NCBI GenBank assembly: GCA_023407175.1
Contig: JAEYMU010000055.1
Coordinates: forward strand, 1-64,000
Source: Bacillota bacterium
Lineage (GTDB): Bacteria; Bacillota_A; Clostridia; Lachnospirales; Lachnospiraceae
Direction: 5' to 3'
DNA length: 64,000 nt
How positions within the stretch are numbered: position 1 is the first letter of the stretch; every line of letters begins with the position of its first letter. The notes under the pieces are model-generated. The model was not told where the DNA came from. It saw only the letters and a list, made by a program, of their open reading frames with translations, and did not search any database. Both the position numbers and the translations under genes were made by a program. This document shows, one piece after another, positions 8,351 to 17,672 of the stretch.

Positions 8351-10678
8351 TTATTTCAATAAACTGACCGTAATTCTGTCTTCTACCTTTTTTTCTTCCC
8401 CATACAGTATAATATCAACCGGCTTTCCTTCTAACAGTGATAAGACACATTTCCCATCTGTCACCTCTACCATAATCCTGCTGTTTTCATAGGTTATTAC
8501 AAACCGGTAGCCCTTCCACTCCTTGGGCAGAGCCGGAGCACAGAATAAGCCCTTTTCTTTGATTCTTATCCCCGCAAAACCATAAACGATGGCCATATAG
8601 TTGCCTCCCATATTGGCCGTATGAATTCCGTCCTTGGTATTTTGATGTGTATTGAATAAATCAAGCTTGGCTGAATCGCCAAAATATCTGTAGGCCTTCT
8701 CCATCTGTCCGAGTCTGGAGGCAATGATACTGAAAATACAGGTGGACAGGGAGGAATCATGGGTAGTTATTTCTTCATAGTATTCAAAGGATTTACGAAT
8801 AGTTTCTTTACTCTGATAATCCTCCAGTATAAAATGGGACAATACGGTATCTGCCTGCTTGCAGACCTGATACCGGTACAGGGTCAACGGATGATAATGT
8901 AATAATAGCGGGAAATCCTTTCTTGGCGTTTTCTCAACATTCCATTTCTTTTTATGTAAAAAAGAATCATCCTGGGGATTAATCCCTAATTTTTCATCAT
9001 AGGGCAAATACATTCTATCGGCTGCCTGAGTGATTTCTTCCAGCTCCGCTTCAGTAAGCTCAAGCCGTTTCATCAATTCTTTTGCCCCGCTGCCCTCCAG
9101 CAGCCTGATAATTTTGACTGCCCATTCCATATTGTATTTGGCTAAAGCATTCGTATAATAATTATTATTCACCAGGCAGGTATATTCATCCGGTCCTGTT
9201 ACCTCATGAATTTCAAATCTTCCCTCCGAATATACACCGGTATCCAGCCACAGCCTTGCCGTTTCAAGTATTATTTCAGCGCCCATTTCATGTATAAAAT
9301 CCATATCCTTTGTAGCCAGGTAATACTGGATTACCGCATATGCGATATCTCCGCTTATGTGGTACTGAGCGGTTCCCGACGGAAAATAACCGGAACATTC
9401 TATTCCGTTAATCGTTCTCCAGGGATACAATGCCCCTTTTTTATGTCCCAATAGCCTGGCATTTTTCTTTGCATAGGGTAAGGTTTTATACCGATATGCA
9501 AGGCTGGCCCTGGCATATTCCGGATTTGTAAGAAGCATACAGGGCAGAATATACATTTCCGTGTCCCAGAAGAAATGTCCCTCATAGCCTTCACCGCTCA
9601 ACCCTTTTGCAGAGATATTACTGTATTCGTCTTTTCCTATTGATTGAAGAAGCTGGTATATGTTATAGGTAATTGCCAGGTCAAGCTCCCTGTCTCCTTC
9701 AATATCGATACTGCTGTTCTTCCAAAAACGTTCCAGATAATCCTTCTGCTCCCGGTATAGGCTCTCAACCGGAATATCCTTCAGACCATTTATTAGCTGC
9801 CCGCAATATTCCGAATAATCCGTATTCCTTACACTATCCGTAAAACAGCTGTACTGATATAAGGTATATTTTTCTCCTTGCTTCATCTCACCCATGATAT
9901 TTCCGTTTACACAGCCCTCGGCAGCCTGATAATAATTTACCGCCTGGGGTATATCGGTTCTGTGCATAACGGCAGAGCAAAGGGAAAGCTTAGATTTTAA
10001 AGTTTCAGACGTAATATAAGAAATATCATTATCGATTAATATACTCTTGATGTACAGATATTGCAGACTTTCATCTGCGACGCGCGGATCATTCGTATCG
10101 GAATAGTTAGTAACCATTCCATTATGAGTGGTAATAAACTGAAGCTTCCCGCTATAGTTTAAGGGTATAACAGAATACTCAATCAGAAACAGATTACGGC
10201 GTACAAAGGAGGTCATTCTTTTTATTTCTATTCTTGTATGTTTCCCCTCCGGAGACAGCCAATCGACAGTCCTTATCGTCACACCCGCATCCATATCTAT
10301 CGTCCTTCTGCTGCTTATAACTCTGCCGTGAAACATGCTGAACATTTCTCCGTCCAGAATAGCCTTTATACTCTGTGTATCTGCAACATTTACGATTGTC
10401 TGCTTATCCTCTACAAGGCCATATAGCTTTTCAGCCTGTTTCATATCTGTATAATCATAAAATGCATTAATATATTCACCTCGAATTGATACCAGGTCCT
10501 CAGGATACCCCTCTTCAAAGCCGCCTCGAATGCCAATATATCCGTTCGAATTATGAAACAGGGTTTCATTCGTTAAAAGCTCATTCTGTCCCAGTGAAAA
10601 ATCATTTATTGTATATTCTCTTGTGCCACGCATTATTTCTTTGTATGATGCATCATCAGACGGAACACATCGATACAC
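8351..10678 (-). CDS. GH65 disaccharide phosphorylase (maltose/kojibiose/trehalose phosphorylase type)
   Basis: 775 residues from GTG 10678; ATG 10633 (MRGTREYTINDF) is an alternative giving 760 residues, and neither has an ideal RBS distance. The N-terminal beta-sandwich has HNSNGYIGIRGGF. The (alpha/alpha)6 barrel has FWDTEMYILPCML and HEVTGPDEYTCLVNNNYYTNA; the Glu in GPDEY (residue 498) is the GH65 general acid. The enzymes cleave an alpha-linked glucoside with phosphate and release beta-glucose 1-phosphate, which suits the next gene, pgmB. The family has many specificities (maltose, trehalose, kojibiose, nigerose, glucosyl-rhamnose) and the sequence alone does not decide. Cytoplasmic; the substrate would enter through the operon's ABC transporter. 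Confidence 0.9.
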   Translation of the reverse strand: MYRCVPSDDASYKEIMRGTREYTINDFSLGQNELLTNETLFHNSNGYIGIRGGFEEGYPEDLVSIRGEYINAFYDYTDMKQAEKLYGLVEDKQTIVNVADTQSIKAILDGEMFSMFHGRVISSRRTIDMDAGVTIRTVDWLSPEGKHTRIEIKRMTSFVRRNLFLIEYSVIPLNYSGKLQFITTHNGMVTNYSDTNDPRVADESLQYLYIKSILIDNDISYITSETLKSKLSLCSAVMHRTDIPQAVNYYQAAEGCVNGNIMGEMKQGEKYTLYQYSCFTDSVRNTDYSEYCGQLINGLKDIPVESLYREQKDYLERFWKNSSIDIEGDRELDLAITYNIYQLLQSIGKDEYSNISAKGLSGEGYEGHFFWDTEMYILPCMLLTNPEYARASLAYRYKTLPYAKKNARLLGHKKGALYPWRTINGIECSGYFPSGTAQYHISGDIAYAVIQYYLATKDMDFIHEMGAEIILETARLWLDTGVYSEGRFEIHEVTGPDEYTCLVNNNYYTNALAKYNMEWAVKIIRLLEGSGAKELMKRLELTEAELEEITQAADRMYLPYDEKLGINPQDDSFLHKKKWNVEKTPRKDFPLLLHYHPLTLYRYQVCKQADTVLSHFILEDYQSKETIRKSFEYYEEITTHDSSLSTCIFSIIASRLGQMEKAYRYFGDSAKLDLFNTHQNTKDGIHTANMGGNYMAIVYGFAGIRIKEKGLFCAPALPKEWKGYRFVITYENSRIMVEVTDGKCVLSLLEGKPVDIILYGEEKKVEDRITVSLLK

Positions 10679-10720
10679 TCCTTTCTGATTACTTTATAAA
10701 AACCGATGCATTGATTATCT

Positions 10721-11596
10721 CTATCTTTCTTCGATAGATAAGTCCTTCTGAGTATGAATCCTGTTTTTATCATAGGCCACGCTGATACGCTTATGAACAG
10801 CCCGGTATGCTGCGCAGGCCGCGCTGGTTTCAAAGCTTTCATTTGCACAGCCGGCATATATCATTGCAATGCATTCCATATATTCGTCCAAAATATCCTT
10901 GCCGATCAGCCTGTCATGGTGTGCCGGCAGCATAATATCATATCTGTGTCCAATCGCTTTCATCTTCTCAAGCGTTTTCCTGTATTCCTCCACCGTCAAT
11001 GAGTAATCAATTGCCAGCAGTACTCCCATCGAACAGGCTGTGTCGCCGGTATACAGCCATCTGCGCTCTATATCCAGAAGACATAGGGAGCCGGGAGAAT
11101 GCCCCGGGGTTAATATCACTTCAACGCTGCGATTTCCCAGTAAAAACACCTGACCCTCTTCCGCATATTTGTAGGACGCACCGGCTTTCATTTTAGCCCG
11201 TTTTTTTATTATGCTTTCCAGCACAAAGGAATCAACCAGCCAATCCGCATAACCTTTTTCCTTTAGCAGACCTTTTATGAACTGGCTGCGATAAGCTGTA
11301 TCACTATGCTTTTTTACAACTTCCTCTTCCGATGAATGAATGTAAACCTCCTCAAAGAATGCATTCCTTCCGATATGGTCCAGATGTCCGTGGGTATTAA
11401 TGACAGTTACCGGCAGCGAGGTGAGCTTTCTTACAATCTTCTCCAGCTTTATTGAACCTATTCCTGTATCAATAAGCAGTGCCTTCCGTTCTCCCTCAAG
11501 TAAATACATATACACCCGGCCTGTTCCGGAACCTTCTTCAATCCTCCAGGTATGTGCATCCAGCTGATTGACTCTATGATAAGTTTTTGTATCCAT
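10721..11596 (-). CDS. MBL-fold metallo-hydrolase
   Basis: 291 residues from ATG 11596, which overlaps the deacetylase stop by one base (TAATG). The metal-binding motif THGHLDHIG (His69, His71, Asp73, His74) is intact. LTPGHSPGSLCLLD supplies the next His, LYTGDTACS the bridging Asp, and MLPAHHD the last His. This is a complete metallo-beta-lactamase-fold site for two zinc ions. The family includes thioesterases, lactonases, phosphodiesterases and other hydrolases, and the substrate cannot be read from the sequence. Its place inside a sugar-uptake operon suggests hydrolysis of a substituted sugar or a sugar lactone. Confidence 0.85.
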   Translation of the reverse strand: MDTKTYHRVNQLDAHTWRIEEGSGTGRVYMYLLEGERKALLIDTGIGSIKLEKIVRKLTSLPVTVINTHGHLDHIGRNAFFEEVYIHSSEEEVVKKHSDTAYRSQFIKGLLKEKGYADWLVDSFVLESIIKKRAKMKAGASYKYAEEGQVFLLGNRSVEVILTPGHSPGSLCLLDIERRWLYTGDTACSMGVLLAIDYSLTVEEYRKTLEKMKAIGHRYDIMLPAHHDRLIGKDILDEYMECIAMIYAGCANESFETSAACAAYRAVHKRISVAYDKNRIHTQKDLSIEER

Positions 11597-12411
11597 TAAA
11601 ATACCTCCACCAGCAGGTCATAGGTATCCTCTTGCGGTGCTGCATCATCATATCTCACCGTTGTGATATTTCTCTCCTTACATATCTGTTCCGCCATACC
11701 GCTGACCAGCAGCTGATATTCCATATCTCTTGCGATGGCAACCTCACCGTCGGGATAAAATCTATTTTTGCACAGGAGCATCTCCCGGCTATATTTTGCA
11801 GGATGCATTACCGAAAAATATAGTCCGTCTTTTAAGTATGAAATCCATTCTCTATAATAACTGGCGGCTTCCTCTATTGTTTTTCCCTTCCTGGGTTCAA
11901 ACTGCTCCTTCGGTGCCCGGTAATAATAGATTTGATTGATCAGTCCCTTTTTATCAGCCCAGTCGTCAAAGGCTTCTCTCAATCCCGTGATATATTTTAA
12001 AGGAAACATATGTGTATCCGCATACGTGATTTCAAATCCCAGCTGATGAAGATATTCAAGCTGGGCATCATATTCCCGTATAACCTCCTCCGCATCTATT
12101 CCCTTACCGGCAAACTCCGCCGTATCAGCTATAAATGCCCCGTTATGATCAACTAAATGAGGCACCTGGGCCGCGGGCAGAATAGGCATCCATTTAATCA
12201 AATCCCATTCCGCGTTAATGGTGGCATGTAATCCGTAGCATATTTTCTTGCATTTTAAGGCCATCTCCGCCGCCTCTTCAATCATGGGAGCAGGAGCCAT
12301 CACGGATACGTTTTTGATATAATTACCTTGACTTATTTCTTCATATATCGCTTTGTTCGCAGCATGGCTGGAACCAAAATCATCAGCTCTTGTAAGTAAT
12401 TTAATTGGCAT
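11596..12411 (-). CDS. ChbG/HpnK (YdjC) family carbohydrate deacetylase
   Basis: The start is ATG 12411 (MPIKLLTRADDFG) because GAAAGGAAG lies upstream; 271 residues. RADDFGSSHAANKAI carries the metal-binding Asp pair of the family, HATINAEWD the following His region, and EITYADTHMFPLKYI the conserved HxH-like segment. Known members remove acetyl groups from N-acetylated sugars such as diacetylchitobiose 6-phosphate or hopanoid glucosamine. It overlaps the esterase gene by 11 bases. In this operon it could deacetylate the imported disaccharide or its phosphorolysis product; the exact substrate is unknown. Confidence 0.82.
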   Translation of the reverse strand: MPIKLLTRADDFGSSHAANKAIYEEISQGNYIKNVSVMAPAPMIEEAAEMALKCKKICYGLHATINAEWDLIKWMPILPAAQVPHLVDHNGAFIADTAEFAGKGIDAEEVIREYDAQLEYLHQLGFEITYADTHMFPLKYITGLREAFDDWADKKGLINQIYYYRAPKEQFEPRKGKTIEEAASYYREWISYLKDGLYFSVMHPAKYSREMLLCKNRFYPDGEVAIARDMEYQLLVSGMAEQICKERNITTVRYDDAAPQEDTYDLLVEVF

Positions 12412-13303
12412 GGCTGCACTTCCTTTCAAAGAACTCCAATACAGGTATAATATTATCCTCCAGAAAGAATTCCGGTCCTGCACCTGCATGACTTACTCCG
12501 GAGAGAACCTTATATTCAAAATCATCTTTGCCAAGAATAAGCCGTACCTTCTCAGCAAATTCATTTGAATGTTCAATCGGTATAATCGGATCAGCATCTC
12601 CGTGCATAAGATATAAGGGTGTTATTCCATTTTTTATAAAATTGGTTGGGTTACACCGGTCCAGCACTTCTTTTCTCGGTTTGGCACTCCCGAACATTCT
12701 TTTCTTCATAACATAAATCATAGCATTCATTTTAAGCCGCTCAATCAGTCTGCCCTTTCCATAAATATGCTCTATATCGATAGCCGGACAGAAGGCTGCA
12801 GTTGCCATAAGCTTCAGTCCATAGGGGTACTGATTATTCTTCATCACCTCTAAGCCCTTGTGGCAGGCCGCCTGTAAAACCAGATTACCTCCGGCAGAGG
12901 TGCCCCACAGAAATACCTGGTCCATATTCAGAAGATACTCCCTTCCATGTCCGGCAATCCATTGCAGCGCACATATTACATCCCGCAGGTGCACCGGATA
13001 CTTTACTTCCGGTGACAATCGGTAATTAACCATGACAACAGCAAAATTTCTTCTTAAGGCATACATGGTCGGATACATATGAAAATCTCTTTTGTCACAA
13101 TGATTAAAACCGCCTCCGTGCACATTCACAATTACAGGAAAAGGGCCCTGCCCTTCCTCCGGCAGATAGATATCGAGCTTTTGCAGCTCATGCTCCTTAT
13201 CATAAGCAATATCCAGCCACCTTCTGCTAATCCCGTCTATCTTTGTTCTCGGTATTTTATAGGATAAATCGATCCACTTTTCCTCCAGTTTATCTAAAGA
13301 CAT
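12401..13303 (-). CDS. Alpha/beta hydrolase (esterase, HGGG type)
   Basis: ATG 13303 is chosen over an upstream TTG (13333) because GGAGG lies five bases before it; 300 residues. VHGGGF (residues 61-66) is the oxyanion-hole motif of the hormone-sensitive-lipase/BD-FAE-like group. GTSAGGN gives the nucleophile Ser136. HGDADPIIP supplies the acid and SGVSHAGAG the catalytic His. Without a signal peptide it acts in the cytoplasm. In an operon with a sugar transporter, a deacetylase and a phosphorylase, removal of O-acyl groups from an imported sugar is the simplest guess. Confidence 0.85.
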   Translation of the reverse strand: MSLDKLEEKWIDLSYKIPRTKIDGISRRWLDIAYDKEHELQKLDIYLPEEGQGPFPVIVNVHGGGFNHCDKRDFHMYPTMYALRRNFAVVMVNYRLSPEVKYPVHLRDVICALQWIAGHGREYLLNMDQVFLWGTSAGGNLVLQAACHKGLEVMKNNQYPYGLKLMATAAFCPAIDIEHIYGKGRLIERLKMNAMIYVMKKRMFGSAKPRKEVLDRCNPTNFIKNGITPLYLMHGDADPIIPIEHSNEFAEKVRLILGKDDFEYKVLSGVSHAGAGPEFFLEDNIIPVLEFFERKCSHAN

Positions 13304-13336
13304 ACCGTCCTCCGTTTCATGGGCATTACCCAATGC

Positions 13337-14161
13337 TTATCCTTTTATCGCACCTTCCGTATATCCTGCCATGACCTGCTTTTGTAAAATCAAATAGATA
13401 ATCAGCATAGGTGCAATCGTAACTACAATAGCAGCCATAATCAATTGCCACTCACTTAAATAGCTTCCGAAAAAATTACTCAAAGCCAGAGGAATTGTTT
13501 TTCTCTCCTTGCTGGACAGCATAATTAGCGGCAGTGTGAAATCATTATAAACCGCAAGCAAATTCAGTACTGCAACAGTGACTGTCATCGGCTTCATAAC
13601 AGGAAAAACGATTCCGAAAAACACCTGGTATTGATTGCAGCCATCGGTAAACGCGGCCTCCTCAATCTCTATCGGAATGCTCTTAACAAAACCCTGATAT
13701 AAAAACACGGCCATAGGCAGAAGGAAACCCCAGTACATAATCACTAAACCCATTTGAGAATTTACAATTCTCAAATGATTTGCCACTATTACAACGGGCA
13801 CCATCAGTACCTGGAATGGGATCGTCATCGATAATAGCAGCCCCAGAAAGATCAATTTACTGGCCAGGCATTTCTTTCGAACTATTTGGTAAGCTGTCAT
13901 ACTGCTGAACAGCAGTACGCCAATCAGGCTGAGCACCGTGATAAATAATGTATTCCGGAACGAAACCCCAAAATTCATGCGCCTGATAGCTTCTGAAAAA
14001 TTCTCCCAATGAATTTTTACCGGCAGGGACAGCATATTAAGTGTTACCTCCTGCAGACTCTTGACAGAGTTGATTGCAACAAAAAGCAAAGGAAATATTA
14101 CCAAAAGTCCCAGTGCTGTCATGATGACCTGAAGCAGCAGCATTCCCAGTTTCTTATTCAT
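13337..14161 (-). CDS. Sugar ABC transporter permease (MalG type)
   Basis: ATG 14161 (MNKKLGMLLLQ) has AAAGGAGAC upstream and overlaps the stop of the partner permease (TAATG); 274 residues. Six membrane segments are visible, starting with LLLQVIMTALGLLVIFPLLF. The ATPase-contact loop EEAAFTDGCNQYQVFFGIVFPVMKP is the EAA motif of CUT1 permeases. It pairs with the MalF-type permease to import an oligosaccharide. No ATPase gene is in the operon, so a shared MsmK-type ATPase encoded elsewhere is likely, as is common in Firmicutes. Confidence 0.92.
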   Translation of the reverse strand: MNKKLGMLLLQVIMTALGLLVIFPLLFVAINSVKSLQEVTLNMLSLPVKIHWENFSEAIRRMNFGVSFRNTLFITVLSLIGVLLFSSMTAYQIVRKKCLASKLIFLGLLLSMTIPFQVLMVPVVIVANHLRIVNSQMGLVIMYWGFLLPMAVFLYQGFVKSIPIEIEEAAFTDGCNQYQVFFGIVFPVMKPMTVTVAVLNLLAVYNDFTLPLIMLSSKERKTIPLALSNFFGSYLSEWQLIMAAIVVTIAPMLIIYLILQKQVMAGYTEGAIKG

Positions 14162-15039
14162 TATGCTTCTGTCTCCTTTCGTCTCATAAAAAATACCTGC
14201 AAAAGCGAGATAACAATAATCATAATACAAAATATGATAGCCTTCGCGGATGCGTAGGACAGCATATCCCTTTTAAATGCATCGGTATAGATTTGGAAGG
14301 ATATTGTATTGGTGGAACCAAAGGGCCCGCCCGATGTGAGGGAATATATCATATCAAAGGCCTTTAAACCATTGACAATACTCAGGAAAATACACACGGT
14401 AAAGGTCGGTCTGATAATCGGGACGGTAACGTGGAAGAATTTCTTCCATTTACTGGCTCCGTCAATTTCGGCAGCCTCAAGAAGCTCTCTGGGAACGGAT
14501 TGCAGACCTGTTAAATATATGATCATATAATAGCCAAAGGATTGCCAGACAGTTGCTATGATTAAAGCAGCATATGCCGTACCCGGATAAGCAAGCCAGT
14601 TTCTGGCAAGCATCTCTATGCCAAACAGATTTCCCAAATAGGGAAACAATTTGGATACAATAATATTCCACATATATCCGACAACCACGGCACTGATTAC
14701 AATCGGCACAAAGAATGCCGTCCTAAGGAGTCCCCGCAGCTTCAGCTTTGTATTAAGGGCCAATGCAGTTAATAAACCAATCAGATTAAGCAGGATTACC
14801 AGAACAGCCATATAGTTTAAGGTAAAGAGTATAGAGTTTATAAAGGCTTTTTCCTTAAATACATTAATATAGTTCTGAATCCCAACAAAATTATAAGCTG
14901 TGCTGATTCCATTCCAATCCTGCAAAGAGTAATAGATAGCAAGTCCGAGAGGCCATAGAATAAACAGGCAATAAAGTATAATTGACGGTCCGGTAAAAGT
15001 GAAATAAGTCAGCCCCTGTTTTATGTTTTTCTTTTTCAT
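14161..15039 (-). CDS. Sugar ABC transporter permease (MalF/UgpA type)
   Basis: ATG 15039 (MKKKNIKQGLTYF) has GAGGAAA upstream; 292 residues. TFTGPSIILYCLFILWPLGLAIYYSLQDWNG is the typical first helix and periplasmic loop of CUT1 permeases. The EAA loop reads LEAAEIDGASKWKKFFHVTVPIIRPT. It is the partner of the MalG-type permease and follows the binding-protein gene after a stable hairpin (15060-15110). Confidence 0.92.
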   Translation of the reverse strand: MKKKNIKQGLTYFTFTGPSIILYCLFILWPLGLAIYYSLQDWNGISTAYNFVGIQNYINVFKEKAFINSILFTLNYMAVLVILLNLIGLLTALALNTKLKLRGLLRTAFFVPIVISAVVVGYMWNIIVSKLFPYLGNLFGIEMLARNWLAYPGTAYAALIIATVWQSFGYYMIIYLTGLQSVPRELLEAAEIDGASKWKKFFHVTVPIIRPTFTVCIFLSIVNGLKAFDMIYSLTSGGPFGSTNTISFQIYTDAFKRDMLSYASAKAIIFCIMIIVISLLQVFFMRRKETEA

Positions 15040-15059
15040 TCGATTTCCTCGCTTTAGGA

Positions 15060-15110
15060 TAAGGCTGCTGCATAACAAAGGGTTATTATATTTATTCTGC
15101 AGCAGCCTTA
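15060..15110 (-). terminator. Stem-loop between binding-protein and permease genes
   Basis: A 12-bp perfect stem (15060-15071 with 15099-15110, TAAGGCTGCTGC and its complement) encloses a 27-base loop in the 79 bases between the solute-binding gene and the permease genes. There is no strong T-tract, so it probably protects the 3' end of the binding-protein message or gives partial termination. This would keep the binding protein more abundant than the permeases, a known pattern in such operons. Confidence 0.7.
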
Positions 15111-15118
15111 CATTTTAC

Positions 15119-16420
15119 TTATTCACTTGATTTCACACGATTATTGTATAAGGTTTGCAGCTCGGCTATTGCATCTTCCTTCGTCATAGAGCCGGCCGCA
15201 TAAGCCTGAAGGGGAGTTGCCACGTCAATATTGAAGCCGGCGGGCCAATAATCCGTACCAAATGAAGAATATGTCATATTTTTTTCTGCATAGGAGAACA
15301 TATCTGAATTGAGTGCTGTCAGTTGACTGGTATTAACCGTATCATAGGGAGCCATAACACCCATCGGATCTACTATATATTTCTGGATATTGTCACAAAA
15401 CCAGTCCAGGAATTTGCAGGCTTCCTCATAGTTTTCTGATTCCTTATTGACCGCAAAATATCTTGATGCCGAGGTCATAAGCTTTGTATCCTCCGGATTG
15501 TCATTCAAGGGTACAGCCATCAGCCCCATATTGATATCGGGATTTGCAGCTGTAATCATACTGTATAACCATGTGCCCTGTTTTATCATGGCCATCTTAC
15601 CGCTGGCGAAATCGGGAGCCTGGCTGGCATAGCCATATCCTATCGATTCTTTACCAAGTCCGTAATCTAATGTAAGATCGTATAATTCAAAAAAGTTATC
15701 CATATACTTCATATCATTTAATTTCATTTCGCCGCTGTTCAGCTTATCCGCCAATACCTTACAGTCTCCCTCATATGCAAAGGTTGTTCCGAAGATATGC
15801 ATTAAAAATCCCCATTCTCCCCAGGCTTCACCAAAGGCCTGATACCCGGCATCCTTAAGCTTTGCGCAGACATCCTTTAATTCTGACAGGGTGGTCGGCA
15901 CTTCTACCCCTGCATCCTCGAATATATCTTTGTTATAAATAATTCCGCTTCCTTCAAAGGCGTAGGGGAAACCGATAATTTCACCGTTAACCTTTGCAGG
16001 CTCCAGAGAGCTCTGAAATGCATGATTAACGAAATCACACTGTGACAGGTCTGCACAACGGTCCGACCAGGACGAGAAGTAAGCACTTTCCAAATCAAAG
16101 ATATCCGGAGCCTCGCCGCCTACAAATCTTGTTTTTAAAACGGTATAATAGTCCTCACCGCCTGTCTCAATTTCAACGGTAACTCCTGTCTCATTGTAAT
16201 AATCCTCAATAATAGCTGGTAATACCTCAGAGTACCCCGGTGTAAAGCCAAACAATTTTAATACTACATTGCCGTCATCATTTTTTGACTCATTACCGGC
16301 TTTATCAGTGGGGGTCTGATCCACGCCTTGGTTATCATCTGTTTTTGCACTGCATCCGGTTAATAATGTCAGTAGCAGCACCAAAGCCAATACCATGCTT
16401 AAAATTCTTTTTTCCCTCAT
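15119..16420 (-). CDS. Extracellular sugar-binding lipoprotein of ABC transporter
   Basis: 433 residues. The start is MREKRILSMVLALVLLLTLL followed by the lipobox LTGC, so the mature protein is lipid-anchored outside the membrane. An Asn/Asp-rich linker follows, then a solute-binding domain of the CUT1 family (ALKLFGFTPGY-like start, DIFDLESAYFSSW, MAMIKQGTWLYSMI, EEACKFLDWFC). It delivers the sugar to the two permeases and is the first gene of the LacI-controlled operon. The specificity cannot be read, but the operon's GH65 phosphorylase suggests an alpha-linked disaccharide, perhaps acetylated. Confidence 0.92.
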   Translation of the reverse strand: MREKRILSMVLALVLLLTLLTGCSAKTDDNQGVDQTPTDKAGNESKNDDGNVVLKLFGFTPGYSEVLPAIIEDYYNETGVTVEIETGGEDYYTVLKTRFVGGEAPDIFDLESAYFSSWSDRCADLSQCDFVNHAFQSSLEPAKVNGEIIGFPYAFEGSGIIYNKDIFEDAGVEVPTTLSELKDVCAKLKDAGYQAFGEAWGEWGFLMHIFGTTFAYEGDCKVLADKLNSGEMKLNDMKYMDNFFELYDLTLDYGLGKESIGYGYASQAPDFASGKMAMIKQGTWLYSMITAANPDINMGLMAVPLNDNPEDTKLMTSASRYFAVNKESENYEEACKFLDWFCDNIQKYIVDPMGVMAPYDTVNTSQLTALNSDMFSYAEKNMTYSSFGTDYWPAGFNIDVATPLQAYAAGSMTKEDAIAELQTLYNNRVKSSE

Positions 16421-16454
16421 AAGTCTTCTCCTTTGATAATTTTATGTTGATGTA

Positions 16455-16468
16455 ATAAAACGTTTTAT
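16455..16468. promoter_or_regulatory. LacI-family operator overlapping the operon start
   Basis: ATAAAACGTTTTAT is a perfect 14-bp palindrome with the central CG typical of LacI-family operators. It lies just downstream of the -10 box of the sugar operon, where a bound repressor would block transcription. A shorter copy of the core, AAACGTTT, is at 16600-16607 upstream of the promoter and could allow looping. The adjacent LacI-family gene is the likely binder. Confidence 0.75.
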
Positions 16469-16477
16469 ACATGCCTC

Positions 16478-16506
16478 ATCTTAACATCTTCATATATTAT
16501 CGTCAA
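16478..16506 (-). promoter_or_regulatory. Sigma-A-type promoter of the sugar ABC/GH65 operon
   Basis: On the minus strand TTGACG (16506-16501) and TAAGAT (16483-16478) are separated by exactly 17 bases. Transcription would start near 16471, about 50 bases before the binding-protein start codon, with the palindromic operator covering the start site. Confidence 0.75.
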
Positions 16507-16626
16507 TTATGCCTACTTTTTTTGTGTATTTTGTATAATTTTATTCAACTTATTCCCCTTAGATTAAACTTGATCTCATTATTATATCTAAGTTCATATA
16601 AACGTTTTACTAATATTTTTACTACA

Positions 16627-17610
16627 CTATTTATTTATTTTTCTCTTCCTTACCGAACTGCGCCATATTATCTTGGAAGGAACCTCAAAATTCTCGTATT
16701 TTCCTTCTCCCCTCATACTCTCAATCAAATATTGAGCCGCCAAATACCCTCTCTCATAATTCGGGACCGATATGGTTGTTAATCCCATAGAAGCCGCAAT
16801 ATCAATATCATCAAATCCGGTTACCGCAACATCCTCCGGTACCCTGATTCCATTTTCCTTGAATACCTTCATGGCACCAATTGCCATGCTGTCATTGGCA
16901 CATACCAGCACATCCGGCAATTGTCCGGAAAGCATCAGTATCTTTGCCGCTCTGGTACCGCTTTTTTCATTATAATCACCAGAAATATAATTTTTTTGCA
17001 GAAACTGTATCTTGTGATTTTCGAGAGCCTCCTTAAAGGCCTGATATCTCTCCAGATTATCCTCCGTGCTTTCGACTCCTCCTAAAAAGGCATATTTCCG
17101 ATACCCCCGGTTTACAAGCTCTTCCACCATTTTGTACATCGAATCATAATTGTTTACCAGAATGCTTTTTATATAAGGAGAATTAATTTTTCGGTCAAGT
17201 GCGATAATCGGATAATTCATACTGGCTTTGCTTAACAGGGTTTCACTTTGCATCCTCCGATCCAGCATAATACACCCGCTTGTGTATCCCGGATTCATGA
17301 ATCTTTCACAGGATTTGTTGGTGCTGATAATCAAATCATAGCCCTGGGCCTGCGCATAATCATTGATGCCTTTAATAATTTTCAAATAAAAGCTGCGGTC
17401 AAAGTCACTAAAATTAAAAAGTATTATATTGTTCAGCTCCAGATTTCTTAAGTTTTTACCATACATATTCGGGTAATAGTTATTGGCTGTGCAAATCTCA
17501 AGCACTCTTTTCTTTGTTTCTTCTCCTATATTCGCCCTGCCATTCAGTGCATTTGATACGGTGGAAGGTGATACTCCCGCCAATCTTGCTATGTCCTTAA
17601 TTCCTATCAT
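16627..17610 (-). CDS. LacI-family transcriptional regulator
   Basis: 327 residues. The N-terminus MIGIKDIARLAGVSPSTVSNALNG is the LacI helix-turn-helix with hinge residues to about 60. The C-terminal part is a ribose-binding-protein-like effector domain (IIALDRKIN, YRKYAFLGGV, VCANDSMAIGAMKVF, AVTGFDDIDIAASMGLTTI). It lies directly upstream of the sugar operon on the same strand and probably represses it, with the inducing sugar as ligand. Its own promoter has a large palindrome just downstream, which suggests autoregulation. Confidence 0.93.
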   Translation of the reverse strand: MIGIKDIARLAGVSPSTVSNALNGRANIGEETKKRVLEICTANNYYPNMYGKNLRNLELNNIILFNFSDFDRSFYLKIIKGINDYAQAQGYDLIISTNKSCERFMNPGYTSGCIMLDRRMQSETLLSKASMNYPIIALDRKINSPYIKSILVNNYDSMYKMVEELVNRGYRKYAFLGGVESTEDNLERYQAFKEALENHKIQFLQKNYISGDYNEKSGTRAAKILMLSGQLPDVLVCANDSMAIGAMKVFKENGIRVPEDVAVTGFDDIDIAASMGLTTISVPNYERGYLAAQYLIESMRGEGKYENFEVPSKIIWRSSVRKRKINK

Positions 17611-17641
17611 GTCTCCTCCTTATTCCTATATGAACTCACCT

Positions 17642-17669
17642 ATTGTTAGTAAAATATTTTACTAACAAT
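17642..17669. promoter_or_regulatory. Perfect 28-bp palindrome, probable operator of the LacI-type gene
   Basis: The two 14-base halves are exact reverse complements; the left half is ATTGTTAGTAAAAT. It begins three bases downstream of the lacI-type gene's -10 box, so a bound repressor would overlap the transcription start. It differs from the CG-centred operator of the sugar operon, so a second regulator or a relaxed site is possible. Confidence 0.7.
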
Positions 17670-17672
17670 GTT

